A stretch of 64,000 bases of DNA from Nigrospora sphaerica (GCA_018287875.1 JAGVVL010000002.1:7626001-7690000), one strand, 5' to 3'. Shown: positions 33,619-44,051, counted from the stretch's first letter. A program made the numbers and translations. Notes: a model not told the origin generated them from the letters alone.

Positions 33619-36600
33619 ATGCTTTTGCTTCACCAGGTCGGCAGCGTCAAGATCGGCGAGGTTGTCCGCTACACCGTCACCTACACGCCGAGCCACGATC
33701 GCATCCTGCCCTCCCCCGAAGTCCTGCACCTGCGCATCCGCAACACCTCGGCCGTCGCCCTCCGCGCCGCCTTCGTCCACGGGCCCTACACCCTGAACGT
33801 GTCGGCCTACCCGGCCCATTTCGACCCCAACACCAAGTTCGAGAACCCGCGCCGCTATGGCGTCCCCGAATTCGAGCCCATGCTGAAGGCCGGCGGCACC
33901 TGGAACACCCAGCTGGTCGTACCCGACGATATTCGCGAGCATGCTGGCATGGGCGTGTCCGGCGGCCATTTTGGCTCCGCCGAGACCCACGATGAGGAAG
34001 CCAGCGTCAGCTGGGTCGTCGAAATCGCCAGCCAGGTCATCTTTTCCGCTTCCGCCGCTGTCGGCTACGAAGTCCTGATCGCCCGCGACGAAAAAAGTTT
34101 GAACCTAGGCAGCGTGCCCGTCATTGGGAGCCAGGCACACCCCCCCCAGCCCGGCCGTGTCAGCGACTTCCAGCAGAGCATCGGCGCTAAAGACGGCCAC
34201 CATCCGGCCCAACCCAAGGGCTTATATTCCAGGGCCGTCAAACTCAAAGTTGAAGATACAGCCTCCCTGTGGAATACGCCACGACTACCAGGTTGGGACG
34301 ACCGGGGCCACAGCAAGCTACACGGGCCGGGCAAAGACAATGCGACAGGCAGTGTCACGACAACCTCAGTTCGACCAGGGACCGAGGCCGAGGGGGCGGA
34401 AAGCCCCAGCGGCCCGCGCCAAGAAAAGAAAACGCGACGGAAAAAGGTCCACCTGGTCGTTTTGACGCACGGTCTGCATAGCAATCTTGGGGCCGACATG
34501 CTCTTTATCAAAGAGAGTATAGACGCGGCGGCCCGACAAGCCAAGGTGGACGCCAAAGCTCGGAGGGCACGAGAAAAGGCGGACAGAAAAGCGAAAGGGA
34601 ACCGGGACCCAGGGGACGACCACGAGAGTGGTCCGACAAGGCCCCGCGAGGGTCACGCAGCCGAAAATGTTGAAGTCGACGCCGACGAGGACGAGGACGA
34701 GGACGAGGAGGTCGTTGTCAGAGGCTTTTCCGGAAATGCCACACGCACTGAGCGTGGCATCAAATATCTGGGCAAGCGTCTGGCTCGGTTTATCCTATCC
34801 ATGACATACCCGGACCAGCCATTTTTGCCGATCACGAAGACAACCACCGCAAGCTTAGTGGACGCCTTCAAGTCGGACGCGAACGGCAGAGATGGAAAGC
34901 CCGCCCATAAGGGCAGTTCGATACACGAAGGGGATCAGCACGCCCATCCAGATCGGACTTTTCAGATCACCAGCATCAGTTTCATCGGCCATTCACTTGG
35001 TGGCCTCATCCAAACCTATGCTATTGCCTATATGCAGAAACACTCGCCTCGTTTCTTTGAATTGATCCGCCCCGTCAACTTCATTGCCATGGCGTCGCCG
35101 TTGCTCGGTCTCAGCAACGAGAACCCCCTCTACGTCAAATTCGCATTGGACTTCGGCCTGGTCGGTAAAACCGGCCAAGATTTAGGCCTCACGTGGAAGG
35201 CCCCGACTCTCATGAGGAGCGGCTGGGGCGCCCTCGTTAGCACGCTGGGCGAGACCACCCAGAAGAAGGTCATGGGCGAGGTACAAGCCGATTCCAAGCC
35301 TTTGCTCCGCATACTACCCACCGGCCCGGCGCATGTGGCTCTCAAGAAGTTCCGCAACCGGACCGTGTACTCGAACGTGGTGAATGACGGGATTGTGCCC
35401 TTGCGTACCAGCTGTCTGCTGTTTTTGGACTGGCAGGGCCTGGAGCGGGTAGAAAAGGCTCGCCGGGAAGCAGGCTTGGTCGAGAGGGTGGTCGGCTTCG
35501 GTTGGGCGGAGCTGACCGGGCAAAACGTCACATCACCACGCATGGGTCGATGGACGCCCAAGGACGAACCGGCGCCACAGCTGCCGCCCACCAGCCCTGT
35601 GGTCGATCCCGGTTCCGAGCTGGAAGATGGCCACGAGGTGCCCCAGCCCGCGCCAAACGCAACCGCCGAGGACGACAGACGGAGCCTCAACGTGGTGTCG
35701 ACCCCTTCCCAGGAACACGCACCCTCCCAGGAGAACAAGGCTGCTAACGATGGGCCCCTCTCCAACTTCTTCAACTTTTTCAAGTCGGGCGACAACACAC
35801 CCAAATCCCCGAGGTCGCCCAATCCGCCAACGTCGCCCAACCTGCCGGCTCAAAAGTCTCGATCGCCCTCTCCCAGGCAGCATAAAATTTTCAAAAGGAG
35901 CCAGACCCTCGACTTCAATGACGCCACAGACACGACCTGTTCCAGCAAGTCCAAGGTTACGACAGGCCAGGAGTTGAACGAGGAATCCGGAAGCAACCTA
36001 GCCGCGCCGCCGAAGACGTCTTTCTTCGAGTCGGCGGGAGACATACTGAACCCGGTCTTGCCGACAGTAGAATACCTCATTGACCCAAGCTGTCGGCCCA
36101 GAACGATTTTCCACGATCGGGTCTATCACCCGGCCGACATACCGCCGCCGCCCTTGAAGAAGAGAACTACAGGCCTCTCGATGAGTCGAAAGAGCAACGC
36201 ACGCACCCCCTCGGCACCGGCTTTGAAGAAGAACCCTACTGGCGACAGCGCTTCGTCGGTTTACCCACACGAAAGCAGCGGGCTCTCGGTGCAAGATTTT
36301 GACAACAGAAACCAAACCGACCCGGAGCGCGATCCCGACCAGGTGGTTGATAGTGCCAGCATGAGCGTCGAGGAGAAGATAGCGCGTGCTTACCACAAGG
36401 GGCTAAGCTGGCGGAAGGTGCTTGTCAAGCTGGAGCCCGACGCTCACAATAACATAATTGTGCGGCGCATGTTCGACAACGCGCATGGATGGCCGGTGGT
36501 GAAGCATCTCGTAGATGCACACTTCAGTGATAGTGCCGCCGCACGGATGCGAAACGAGGACGAAGCCAATGTCGACCGTGCCAAGTCCCTGAGCCAAGGG

Positions 36601-37209
36601 CCCTCCCCTTCGGGCAGCGAGATCAACAAGTCTGCTGGGCTTCCACTGAAGGAGCAGAAGCGCGTGGGCTCCAACGGTTCAGCCTCAGGCCCAACCTCGG
36701 TTTCCGCTGATAGACAGGCCGACAGCAGCGAGAGTAGTCAGGCCCCAAAGCCTCAGAGTTTATCCGAAGCTCGCGAGGCCGAGGACGCCGTTTCCGAGCT
36801 GCCAGTCTCCGAGTCTCCACCATCCATGCACAGCAGCCAAAGTCCTCCGGACAAAGGCTTGCATACGCTTTCGCACCTCCACTCGTCACCTCCGAGAAGT
36901 CGTCGTGGCGTACCCTCCCATAACGGGTCGCCGCCCCCGACCCCGAACGACGATCGAAACGACTCGATGACGTGGAGCGAGCGCGATTGGCTTGACAGCC
37001 AGGACGAGAGCGACAGCGAAGATCTGGCGTACCCGGGCCACCGGAGGTCCAAGTCGGACGAGGAGCGGAGGGGCAAGGGGATCAAGAGAACCGGCAGTCC
37101 GTCGTGGAACTGGACCGAGAAGATCGTCGGCAAGGGCGCGAGCAACAGAAGTCGGAACCCCAAGAGCCCAACAATCCCCGAGCCTCCGAAGAGCGCCCGG
37201 CCCTTTTGA
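33619..37209 (+). CDS. Rog1-like putative serine esterase/lipase (DUF676 type)
   Basis: Single exon, 1196 residues from the ATG at 33619, which has an ideal GCCACCATG context; the frame is open further upstream only without ATG. Residues 1-190 form the N-terminal beta domain seen in fungal Rog1-like proteins. The alpha/beta-hydrolase core starts with HLVVLTHGLHSN (His284). The nucleophile elbow is FIGHSLGG (Ser459) and the candidate catalytic Asp is in NVVNDGIVPL (Asp590). Between the first strand and the nucleophile sits a charged Lys/Arg and Glu/Asp-rich insertion. The C-terminal 500 residues are Ser/Pro-rich with an isolated conserved-looking block (EEKIARAYHKGLSWRKVLVK...VKHLVDAHF, about residues 915-970). 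In yeast the family acts on monoacylglycerol or other lipids; substrate here is unproven. Confidence 0.9.
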   Translation: MLLLHQVGSVKIGEVVRYTVTYTPSHDRILPSPEVLHLRIRNTSAVALRAAFVHGPYTLNVSAYPAHFDPNTKFENPRRYGVPEFEPMLKAGGTWNTQLVVPDDIREHAGMGVSGGHFGSAETHDEEASVSWVVEIASQVIFSASAAVGYEVLIARDEKSLNLGSVPVIGSQAHPPQPGRVSDFQQSIGAKDGHHPAQPKGLYSRAVKLKVEDTASLWNTPRLPGWDDRGHSKLHGPGKDNATGSVTTTSVRPGTEAEGAESPSGPRQEKKTRRKKVHLVVLTHGLHSNLGADMLFIKESIDAAARQAKVDAKARRAREKADRKAKGNRDPGDDHESGPTRPREGHAAENVEVDADEDEDEDEEVVVRGFSGNATRTERGIKYLGKRLARFILSMTYPDQPFLPITKTTTASLVDAFKSDANGRDGKPAHKGSSIHEGDQHAHPDRTFQITSISFIGHSLGGLIQTYAIAYMQKHSPRFFELIRPVNFIAMASPLLGLSNENPLYVKFALDFGLVGKTGQDLGLTWKAPTLMRSGWGALVSTLGETTQKKVMGEVQADSKPLLRILPTGPAHVALKKFRNRTVYSNVVNDGIVPLRTSCLLFLDWQGLERVEKARREAGLVERVVGFGWAELTGQNVTSPRMGRWTPKDEPAPQLPPTSPVVDPGSELEDGHEVPQPAPNATAEDDRRSLNVVSTPSQEHAPSQENKAANDGPLSNFFNFFKSGDNTPKSPRSPNPPTSPNLPAQKSRSPSPRQHKIFKRSQTLDFNDATDTTCSSKSKVTTGQELNEESGSNLAAPPKTSFFESAGDILNPVLPTVEYLIDPSCRPRTIFHDRVYHPADIPPPPLKKRTTGLSMSRKSNARTPSAPALKKNPTGDSASSVYPHESSGLSVQDFDNRNQTDPERDPDQVVDSASMSVEEKIARAYHKGLSWRKVLVKLEPDAHNNIIVRRMFDNAHGWPVVKHLVDAHFSDSAAARMRNEDEANVDRAKSLSQGPSPSGSEINKSAGLPLKEQKRVGSNGSASGPTSVSADRQADSSESSQAPKPQSLSEAREAEDAVSELPVSESPPSMHSSQSPPDKGLHTLSHLHSSPPRSRRGVPSHNGSPPPTPNDDRNDSMTWSERDWLDSQDESDSEDLAYPGHRRSKSDEERRGKGIKRTGSPSWNWTEKIVGKGASNRSRNPKSPTIPEPPKSARPF

Positions 37210-38255
37210 ATATTCCGATCAAGAAGTCGCAAAGGCGAAACCAGGGAGGGCCGAATGACCTTCGTCACACATCTCCGTCCAGAGACATCCTTTCGACATA
37301 GACTTTTCCAAGGCAGCCCACTGTATTGCACTTGTCATAGATTCCAAGATATCCTGTCCCCGCGACATTTTTTTCGTACTAGATGCCACGCTGAACCTCT
37401 TCTTGACTGCGGCCGACGGCGACTGGCAGTCGTATAGCCCTACATCACGATGCTCATGACACCAGCACCGATTTCAATGTTAGGGGCGACGCTTGTCCGA
37501 CCAGAAGTCGAACGGAGGGATACGATCATCCTGCCGCTTCTTCCACCACATAGATTCAGTATCTTGTCATAAACCCGGCAGCCTGTGAATGCTTGTACGG
37601 CAGTGGGAAACGACAACGATACTCCACGGGTTGGTCATTGGCCGATGAACGGCAAGGGGAGCTCAACAAAGCCCGAAGCCGCCGCTTACTTTCCTTTGAG
37701 ATAGTAGCCAGTTCGCGTCCGCAATACTCATAGGACAGCTGGTAAGCTTGGTGACCCAACCGGGACGGTGGTAACAGAACAGCAGCACCGAGAAGGTGCT
37801 GGCTCGGTTGCCCACCCACGAGAAGTAGCATGGACTCGGTTTCAAGTGCCATTGCAGCATATGTAATTCGCATGGTCCGTCGGTTGGCCCCAACCCCCCT
37901 GGCTGAGTAGTAGAGTCCGGCACGGCAGGTGGTATCCGTAACGATCCCAGGGAGGGAGGAGCGGGGTGTCCTGATTGGGGGAAGACAATGTCGAAGTAGA
38001 GCGTCTCAATGCCTTCCTTCTATGAATATGTACAAATCGGTGTCCCGTCCATCCGGGCCCCCGTTGCGCAGGAATTGTGTTTTCTTTCTACTTTCCCTCG
38101 TTCTGTGCTTTTTGCGCTCTTTCGTGCTCGATGATCTGCTTGCTCCAACTGCGGGCGGGGGAAAAAGAGAAGAGAGGACCGCGGGTCAGCTTTTTGTCCC
38201 GCGTTGTTCCTCACCGTCGTTTCCGGAAGGAGGGGGTTCGGGGCAGGGTAACGCA
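37210..38255. other. Convergent intergenic region
   Basis: About 1 kb between the stop of the Rog1-like gene and the stop of the small minus-strand gene, so mainly 3' untranslated sequence. No gene seen. Confidence 0.5.
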
Positions 38256-38626
38256 CTATCGGCTGGGGAAGAAACGGCCGGGCTCGGGCATCTTGTGGCG
38301 AACCTCGCGCTCGGCGCTCAGGTTCCAGGCCAGGGCCGTGATACCGAAGACGACGCCCGTCATGATGGCCGTGTTGACGCGCCAGTTGGCCGGCTGGGCG
38401 TACCAGCCACCGGTGGGCGACCAGACGTGCTTGGGATACCTGAGGGGTAACGCCGGTGCGTTAGAGCGAGCAAAGGGCCGGGGGGCGGCCGGCGGACCGG
38501 ACGGGCCCGGGGGAGGAGGAGGGCTTACGGGACTCTAGGACCGCCACCCTGCGATTGACTACGTTAGCGGGGGGACGATGGCTCGAGGCCGGGCGCGGGC
38601 GAGGAGGAAGGGGATGGGCAAACCAT
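38256..38626 (-). CDS. 68-residue single-pass mitochondrial-type protein, possibly a complex I accessory subunit
   Basis: Three exons: the ATG alone (38626-38624), a 20-nt exon (38548-38529) and 38439-38256. Introns of 75 nt (GCTAAC branch, TCGCAG acceptor; weak GTTTGC donor) and 89 nt (GTAAGC donor, CCTCAG acceptor) keep one frame. The product starts MGGGPRVPYPKHVWSPTGGW, then has NWRVNTAIMTGVVFGITALAW as a membrane helix and ends with KMPEPGRFFPSR. This pattern matches small conserved fungal proteins that I associate, from memory and without certainty, with the 6.6-kDa/NDUFB4-type subunit of respiratory complex I. It is head-to-head with the gene for mitochondrial ribosomal protein mL44. 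Confidence 0.72.
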
Positions 38627-39283
38627 TTTGACGAGTGCTCGTAGGAGGAAGATTCGGCGTCGGGGGGGCTGCGATCAATGGGGTCGAATCTCGAGGTTCC
38701 GAGTGCGTCGCGATTGACGACGTAGGCGAGGGTCCGGTCGGCTTGAGGGAGGGTAATGCCGGTGGAGGGAAGCTGTACCGAAGGTGGAACAATGATGTTC
38801 CCGTAGTAGCTTGCAGTGGGAGCACCCAGAAGCAGCTTTACTGTGAGGGTACGGAGCACCACCAGACTGCACTGGAGTCATCAGTCAGTGTACGGGTGCA
38901 GTACGTACTTGCTGGCTAGCGCATTGGCGAAGAATGCGGCCAATGGGACGGCGACATGAATGGGTACCCTAGCCGTCTCATGCCAAAATGGGGGTACGTA
39001 CTCGCAGTAACGGGGCCGCGTCTGTGTGCGTGTGCGTGCCCGCCGGCCGAAAGCGCCGCAGCTCCAGTCCCAGTGCCCGTGCTGGAAACTTTTTCTGAAG
39101 CCAAGCCAGAATCCCGCGGCCACGAGACCGACGACGACCTCGACCGCGATCTCGACCCGCGACCCCGACCTCGACCACGACGACGAGACGCTCTCTCGCT
39201 CGCCTCCCCTCCGCCCTCCGCCAGCACTCGTCCAGCTCCGGGCGGGACAGGACCCCAGCCCCATCATGTCCCACGGTGCCGCC
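38627..39283. promoter_or_regulatory. Bidirectional promoter region between two mitochondrial-type genes
   Basis: 657 bp separates the divergent start codons of the 68-residue membrane protein and mL44. The right half (39110-39260) is rich in CGACC/GACGAC-type words. No internal gene is supported, although the mL44 frame is open upstream. Confidence 0.5.
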
Positions 39284-40618
39284 ATGAGGAGAATACGGCT
39301 CGACCGTGTGGCCCGCCCACTGCTGGCGGTCCCTGCCGCCAGCCCGGCCGCCGCCGCCACGCTGTCGCGCGCCGCCCGGATAGCGAGGCCGCCCGCCCGC
39401 CAGATATGCTCGACGCCCTGCTACCGCCGGGACCTGCCGCCCGCCGCCGCCGCCGCCCCCGCCGGCCAGCCGCCCGTGCCGCCCGCCGACGCCGTTGCCG
39501 CTCTGGGGGAGGAGGCCGTCGCCGATCGCGCGGCCGAGGCCGAGCTCGAGCTCGAGGCCGAGGCCGAGCCCACCCTTGACGAGCCGGCCGCCCGCCCGCT
39601 GCCCTCACCACATCCCTCGCGGGCCCGTTACTCGGCCAAGCTCGCCGCCCTGCACGCGCGCCTGTCCCTCTCGTCCAAGATCCCCGTCGAGACGCTGGCG
39701 CGCGCCCTGGTCGACCCCTCGGCCGACGCCCACCCCAAGTACAACAACGGCAACCTGGCCCTCGTCGGCTCCTCTATCCTCAACTACCACGTCTCCGAGT
39801 TCCTCGTCAGCAAATACCCCCGTCTGCCCATGGCCATCCTCTTCAACGCCGTGAAGGGCTACGCCGGCTCCCAGGTCCTGCACCAGGTCGCCCGCGCCTG
39901 GGGCGTGGAGCAGGCCGCCGCCCCCGGCGAGGAGGTCGACCCGGGCCTGCTGCAGCTGGACCCCATGAAGCCGACCCTGGTCATGAACAAATGGGGCTAC
40001 GTCCGCGCCGAGACCCCCGAGTCCCAGCGGTGGAGGACCGGCCGCGGCCTGAGCGGCCGCGTCGTCTACTACGACGCCTTTGGCGACTCGGGCGCCGCCA
40101 AGTCCCTCGCCGACCTCGAGGTCAGCGCCGACCAGAACACCAAGGACCTGCTCATCCAGACGGCGCCCCCCAACGCCCACGCCAACTTTGTGCGCGCCGT
40201 CATCGGCGCCATCTACCTGCACTGTGGCCGCGACGCCGCCAAGAGCTTCGTCAGGTCGCACTTCCTGGCACGCCAGCTCGACCTCGAGAACATGTTCTCC
40301 TTCCGCCTGCCCACGCGCGAGCTGGCCCGCCTCTGCGCGCGCGAGAACTTCGAGCCGCCCGTCGCCCGCCTCGAGAGCGAGACGGGCCGCCTCAGCAGGA
40401 CGCCCGTCTTCGTCGTCGGCATCTACAGCGGCATGGACAAGCTGGGCGAGGGCACCGGCTCCGACCTCGACTCGGCCCGCATCGCCGCCTCCATCAACTG
40501 CCTAAAGGCCTGGTACCTCTACAGCCCCGGTGAGGTGGCGCTGCCGAGCGATACCTTTGCCGAGGGCGCCGACCCCTGGAAGCCCGCCTACGTCGACATC
40601 GGAGAGATCATCTCATAG
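39284..40618 (+). CDS. MRPL3: Mitochondrial large-subunit ribosomal protein mL44 (MRPL3)
   Basis: 444 residues, no intron. The N-terminus (MRRIRLDRVARPLLAVPAAS) is an Arg/Ala presequence, followed by an Ala/Glu-rich linker. From about residue 110 an RNase III-like domain appears (KLAALHARLSLSSKIPVETLA..., NGNLALVGSSILNYHVSEFL, NAVKGYAG) and a double-stranded-RNA-binding-like C-terminal part (FVRAVIGAIYLHCGRDAAKSFVRSHFL). The acidic catalytic signature of true RNase III is not visible, as expected for this structural member of the mitoribosome. Codon use is extremely G/C-ending. An in-frame ATG at 39266 would add six residues; 39284 is preferred because it begins the basic presequence. Confidence 0.9.
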   Translation: MRRIRLDRVARPLLAVPAASPAAAATLSRAARIARPPARQICSTPCYRRDLPPAAAAAPAGQPPVPPADAVAALGEEAVADRAAEAELELEAEAEPTLDEPAARPLPSPHPSRARYSAKLAALHARLSLSSKIPVETLARALVDPSADAHPKYNNGNLALVGSSILNYHVSEFLVSKYPRLPMAILFNAVKGYAGSQVLHQVARAWGVEQAAAPGEEVDPGLLQLDPMKPTLVMNKWGYVRAETPESQRWRTGRGLSGRVVYYDAFGDSGAAKSLADLEVSADQNTKDLLIQTAPPNAHANFVRAVIGAIYLHCGRDAAKSFVRSHFLARQLDLENMFSFRLPTRELARLCARENFEPPVARLESETGRLSRTPVFVVGIYSGMDKLGEGTGSDLDSARIAASINCLKAWYLYSPGEVALPSDTFAEGADPWKPAYVDIGEIIS

Positions 40619-41528
40619 TCCGCCTCCGTAACCCGGTGACCCGGTGACCGGCGATGCCGGCCCTCGGGAACGGGCGGGACGGCCCCGCCTTTCCCCCCTC
40701 CCAAAGGGTGTGTGCTTGATGGGGGGCGGGTGGGTGAGGAGGGAGAGCGTGGATGCAAAAAAAAAGAACCACCAGACCAAGGTGAGCTCACGGTATGCGC
40801 CACCTGTGTGAGGCCGTTACAGGTTCGCGAACCTGGACAGTGTACAAATTCGAAGCGCGACAAGGTTAGGGCCGGGGAGAGAGAGAAAGAGAAAGAGGCC
40901 TCCCCTCCGGAGGGACCCCGGAGCGGGGGCGGGGGCGCATAGGAAACGCTGGCCCGCAAAGAGGGGGGCCGGGCCCCGTGTCACGGCAACTACATCGGCT
41001 GGTCCTCGTCCACGCATCTGCTCAAGATTAAATGTACTATAATGCATCATCAAAAGACGGCACGTAGAGCACTCCGGGAAAACGGAGTGCGCACACACTC
41101 GCACACAAACACAAACTCATACACACACATATCAACTCAACCCCCACACGCAAGTTACATGTTAAAAATATTCAACTCCAAAATTGGAGCTGTCTGTTGA
41201 TTTGCTAGGCGTCACCGCTTATGTCGCTTCTATTCTCTTTTGTCTCTTTGCTCCTCGGCGGTCCCGGAGTCCCGGAAAAGGGGAAGGGGGGGGGGGTATC
41301 TCATCTGCGTCGTGGTACAACAAGTGAAGTCTTCCTATAATTAAGAGGGACACGGAACGTTGTGCCTTTGGGTTTTGGGGGGGGGGGGGCCGGGGGGGTT
41401 GTTCCTTCTTTTCCATTGGTTAAGGGCCGGCCAGCTGGTTCCATCCTATCCTTGGGGGAGCGGAGGGGTCAGGGGCCGTCTCTCTCTTTCTGTGTGGGTG
41501 TGGGTGTATGTGCCTATCCCTCGCCCGC
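40619..41528. other. Convergent intergenic region with G tracts
   Basis: About 900 bp between two stop codons. It contains G runs at 41286-41296 (11) and 41377-41389 (13), an AGAGAGA/GAAAGAGAAAGAG purine stretch near 40880, and CACACA-rich sequence near 41095-41130. No gene. Confidence 0.6.
41377..41389 (+). repeat. Poly-G homopolymer, 13 bases
   Basis: Uninterrupted G run, followed by CC and a further seven G; downstream of the PLA2 stop codon. Confidence 0.8.
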
Positions 41529-44051
41529 TCAGCTGAAGTGGTCCCCCTCACCGAGGCGCCCGTGGATACCGAGGCGGGTGAGGCGGCGGCGGCGGTCGTC
41601 GCGGAGGGCGGCTTCGCGCTCCTCGCGGAGCTTGCGGCGGCGCTCGTAAACGGCGCGGACGCAGCCACGGATCTGGTCGCGGCCCTCGGTGTAGTTGGCG
41701 CGGGCGAGCTCGATGACCTTGTCCACCTGTTCGGGGGTGTAGACGAAGTTCCAGGTGGACATGTAGTCCGAGCGGGCCGGGTCGACGCCGGCGACCTTGG
41801 GGTTGGCCATGAAGGGCAGATAGATGACGGCGAGCCCGGCGTCGGGCCGCCGCAGGTGCCAGCCGCCCTCGGTGTCGTCGGCGTCGGTGCTGCGCAGCGC
41901 CTTGGACGGCGGCGGCGGCTTCGACGACCGCTCCTCCGTCGACCCCACCCAGATGGTGCAGTAGCCCAGCTCCGACGACGCCGCGCCCTCGCTCTGGTCC
42001 TGCGCCGCCTTGGCCCTCTTGTCCGCCGGCTCCGGCCCGTGCGACGGACCCTGTGTGCGCTTCGCCTCCTCGAGCCGCTGCTCTGCCTCGGCCGACGACG
42101 AGGGCATGGCCTCCTCGAGCTCCGCCTCGGCTTTCATGGGCAACTCCTCCGCTCGGGGCCAGCCCACGCCCACGGGCCAGCCCTTAATGCCGCGCTGCCG
42201 CGCGTAGCCGTCGGCCACGGACAGCCAGTTGTCCGTCTTGATGTCGGCCGAGGCGTCAAAGGCGATGATGATGTCAACATCGCGGCCGGGCCGGAGCAGG
42301 GGGTAGATGGGCAGGTTGTTAGACATGCCCGCGTCCATCAGCTGGATATGCTCCTGTTTCTGGATGTTGGTGGGCGTGGTGAACCGCAGCTTGTCCTTGG
42401 GCATGCCGTGAATGAAGTTGGGTATCTGCGCCGGGTCAATGGGGTGCACCTTTTCGAGGTTGTCGTTGTGCCCGTGGATCATCTCGTCGATGGTGCCGAA
42501 ACCCGTCAGGCTCCTGACCAGAGGCCGAACTTCGCGGTAGTAGTGGCTGAGAGTGGCACAGAAGGCGGAGCCGAAGATGCCCATCAGGATGGGCATGCGC
42601 AGCTCCGGCAGGTGGAAGCCGCTCTCCGGCGCAACGTCCTTGCCGTTGTCAAAGCGCCGGCCAATGGCCCAGATGGGGATGCCCGCGTTGAACTCCTCGC
42701 AGAAGAACTCGTAGGGGGTCATCTCGAACCACTGGAACCAGGCTTCTTGTTTGGCGAGTTCCTTGGCCGCCTCCGAGGTGGCCGGCGGACCGCCCTCCAT
42801 GTCCGGTATCTCATGGCGCACGGCAGTATAGATGGGCATCGGGTTCTGCCCAAACTTGATGTACTCGCGTTGGTTAGAGAGCTTGAAGTCGCGGTCGTTG
42901 ACGCCCAGCTCGCCTTTGGGAACGAGCAGCCTCGCGGCCAGCAGGATGCCGTATATATCGACAAGGCCAAAAGCGGCATTGGGGTCACCGCGAAGCTTCT
43001 CTACCATGCTACTCAGCAGCAGCTTGTTGGTAGGAGCCGACAGAACCGAGTTGAAGACGGCCGGGGGGTAGGCGATGTGAACGCCGATGCGGGCCTTGAG
43101 TTGGTCGATGACGGCGTTGAAGTCCTGCTTGCCGATGGACGAGTGGTACAGGGCCTGGAGCCAGCAGGTGCCGCTAACGCCCGACGTGTATGTGATGCAG
43201 TCGAATAGGCCGTCCTCCTGGGTGGCGAGAAGCGAGCCGGTGCCGGCCACCATGGCTCGCAAGCCACCTCCCGATCCGCATACGGCGATGGTGGGCACGT
43301 CGTCGGGATGGATATCCTTTTCGTCCAGCCCCAGGTAGCGCGCCAGGGCAGCGGTGGCCACCTTTTTGCGGCGGGCGAGGAATTCCTTCTCATCGTCGCA
43401 CAGATCATCCGACACGCGCACCTTGGCCGAGTAGCGGATCTCGGGGTTGATGAAGGGGTCGTGCGCCTCATTCCAGATCTCCTCGGCCAGCGAGCCCGGG
43501 GCCGAGGACAGCTCGCGCTGCAGCTTTTGGAAATTGCTAGGCAATCCCTTGGACCACTCGGGCAGAATCAGGTCGACGAGGCGCTCCGACAGGCCCGACC
43601 ACTCTATGTCGGTGATGTTGGAAACGGCGGTGAGCTTGTTCACAAAGCTCGTCCAGGCCGTTTTGCTGGCGCCCTGGTCACCCTCGTCCTCATCGGGGCC
43701 CGGGCCCGGATTCGGGCGGCGCTCCTTCCTGCCCTCACAGAACTTGTCGTGGCGCTCTCCCGGGTCTGGATAGAGGGAGTAGACGAGTAAGCCTCCAACC
43801 ACGCCAAGAATGGGCGCAACGGCGTTACGGGGGCCTTTACCGGTGCCTTGTTGCTGTTTCCGCGAGGTGAAGAGGCGGCGCTCGAGCTGGGATCGGCGAG
43901 CGACGAGACCTGGCGACCGCTGGAGCAGGCGGAGTCGTGAGGGCCAGTTGGCGAGGGGTGCCAGCGGACGACTCGCCACATGCGAGGCCGAGGTTGCGGG
44001 CTTGGCGTGGCGAGCGCGCCGGGCCAGCTGGGCTCCGTGAAGGAGCCTCAT
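41529..44051 (-). CDS. Cytosolic-phospholipase-A2-type phospholipase with mitochondrial N-terminus
   Basis: Single exon, 840 residues from the ATG at 44051 (the frame continues upstream only via TTG). Residues 1-70 are rich in Arg/Ala/Leu with few acids, a probable mitochondrial presequence, and residues 78-93 form one hydrophobic span (VAPILGVVGGLLVYSLY). The catalytic domain has the oxyanion-hole motif CGSGGGLRAM (258-267), the nucleophile elbow TSGVSGTCW (Ser293) and the DAGMSNNLP motif with the dyad Asp573. These are the hallmarks of group IV PLA2/lysophospholipase B enzymes, which cleave acyl chains from glycerophospholipids. The presequence and span suggest inner-membrane anchoring, so mitochondrial phospholipid remodelling is a reasonable inference. 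The C-terminus is a Lys/Arg/Glu-rich helix. Confidence 0.9.
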   Translation of the reverse strand: MRLLHGAQLARRARHAKPATSASHVASRPLAPLANWPSRLRLLQRSPGLVARRSQLERRLFTSRKQQQGTGKGPRNAVAPILGVVGGLLVYSLYPDPGERHDKFCEGRKERRPNPGPGPDEDEGDQGASKTAWTSFVNKLTAVSNITDIEWSGLSERLVDLILPEWSKGLPSNFQKLQRELSSAPGSLAEEIWNEAHDPFINPEIRYSAKVRVSDDLCDDEKEFLARRKKVATAALARYLGLDEKDIHPDDVPTIAVCGSGGGLRAMVAGTGSLLATQEDGLFDCITYTSGVSGTCWLQALYHSSIGKQDFNAVIDQLKARIGVHIAYPPAVFNSVLSAPTNKLLLSSMVEKLRGDPNAAFGLVDIYGILLAARLLVPKGELGVNDRDFKLSNQREYIKFGQNPMPIYTAVRHEIPDMEGGPPATSEAAKELAKQEAWFQWFEMTPYEFFCEEFNAGIPIWAIGRRFDNGKDVAPESGFHLPELRMPILMGIFGSAFCATLSHYYREVRPLVRSLTGFGTIDEMIHGHNDNLEKVHPIDPAQIPNFIHGMPKDKLRFTTPTNIQKQEHIQLMDAGMSNNLPIYPLLRPGRDVDIIIAFDASADIKTDNWLSVADGYARQRGIKGWPVGVGWPRAEELPMKAEAELEEAMPSSSAEAEQRLEEAKRTQGPSHGPEPADKRAKAAQDQSEGAASSELGYCTIWVGSTEERSSKPPPPSKALRSTDADDTEGGWHLRRPDAGLAVIYLPFMANPKVAGVDPARSDYMSTWNFVYTPEQVDKVIELARANYTEGRDQIRGCVRAVYERRRKLREEREAALRDDRRRRLTRLGIHGRLGEGDHFS

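Noticed and set aside
41508..43208. 566-codon plus-strand open frame antisense to the PLA2-type gene
   Set aside because: It lies wholly opposite a gene with catalytic motifs; the translation has no domain and its openness follows from GC-rich codon bias on the other strand.
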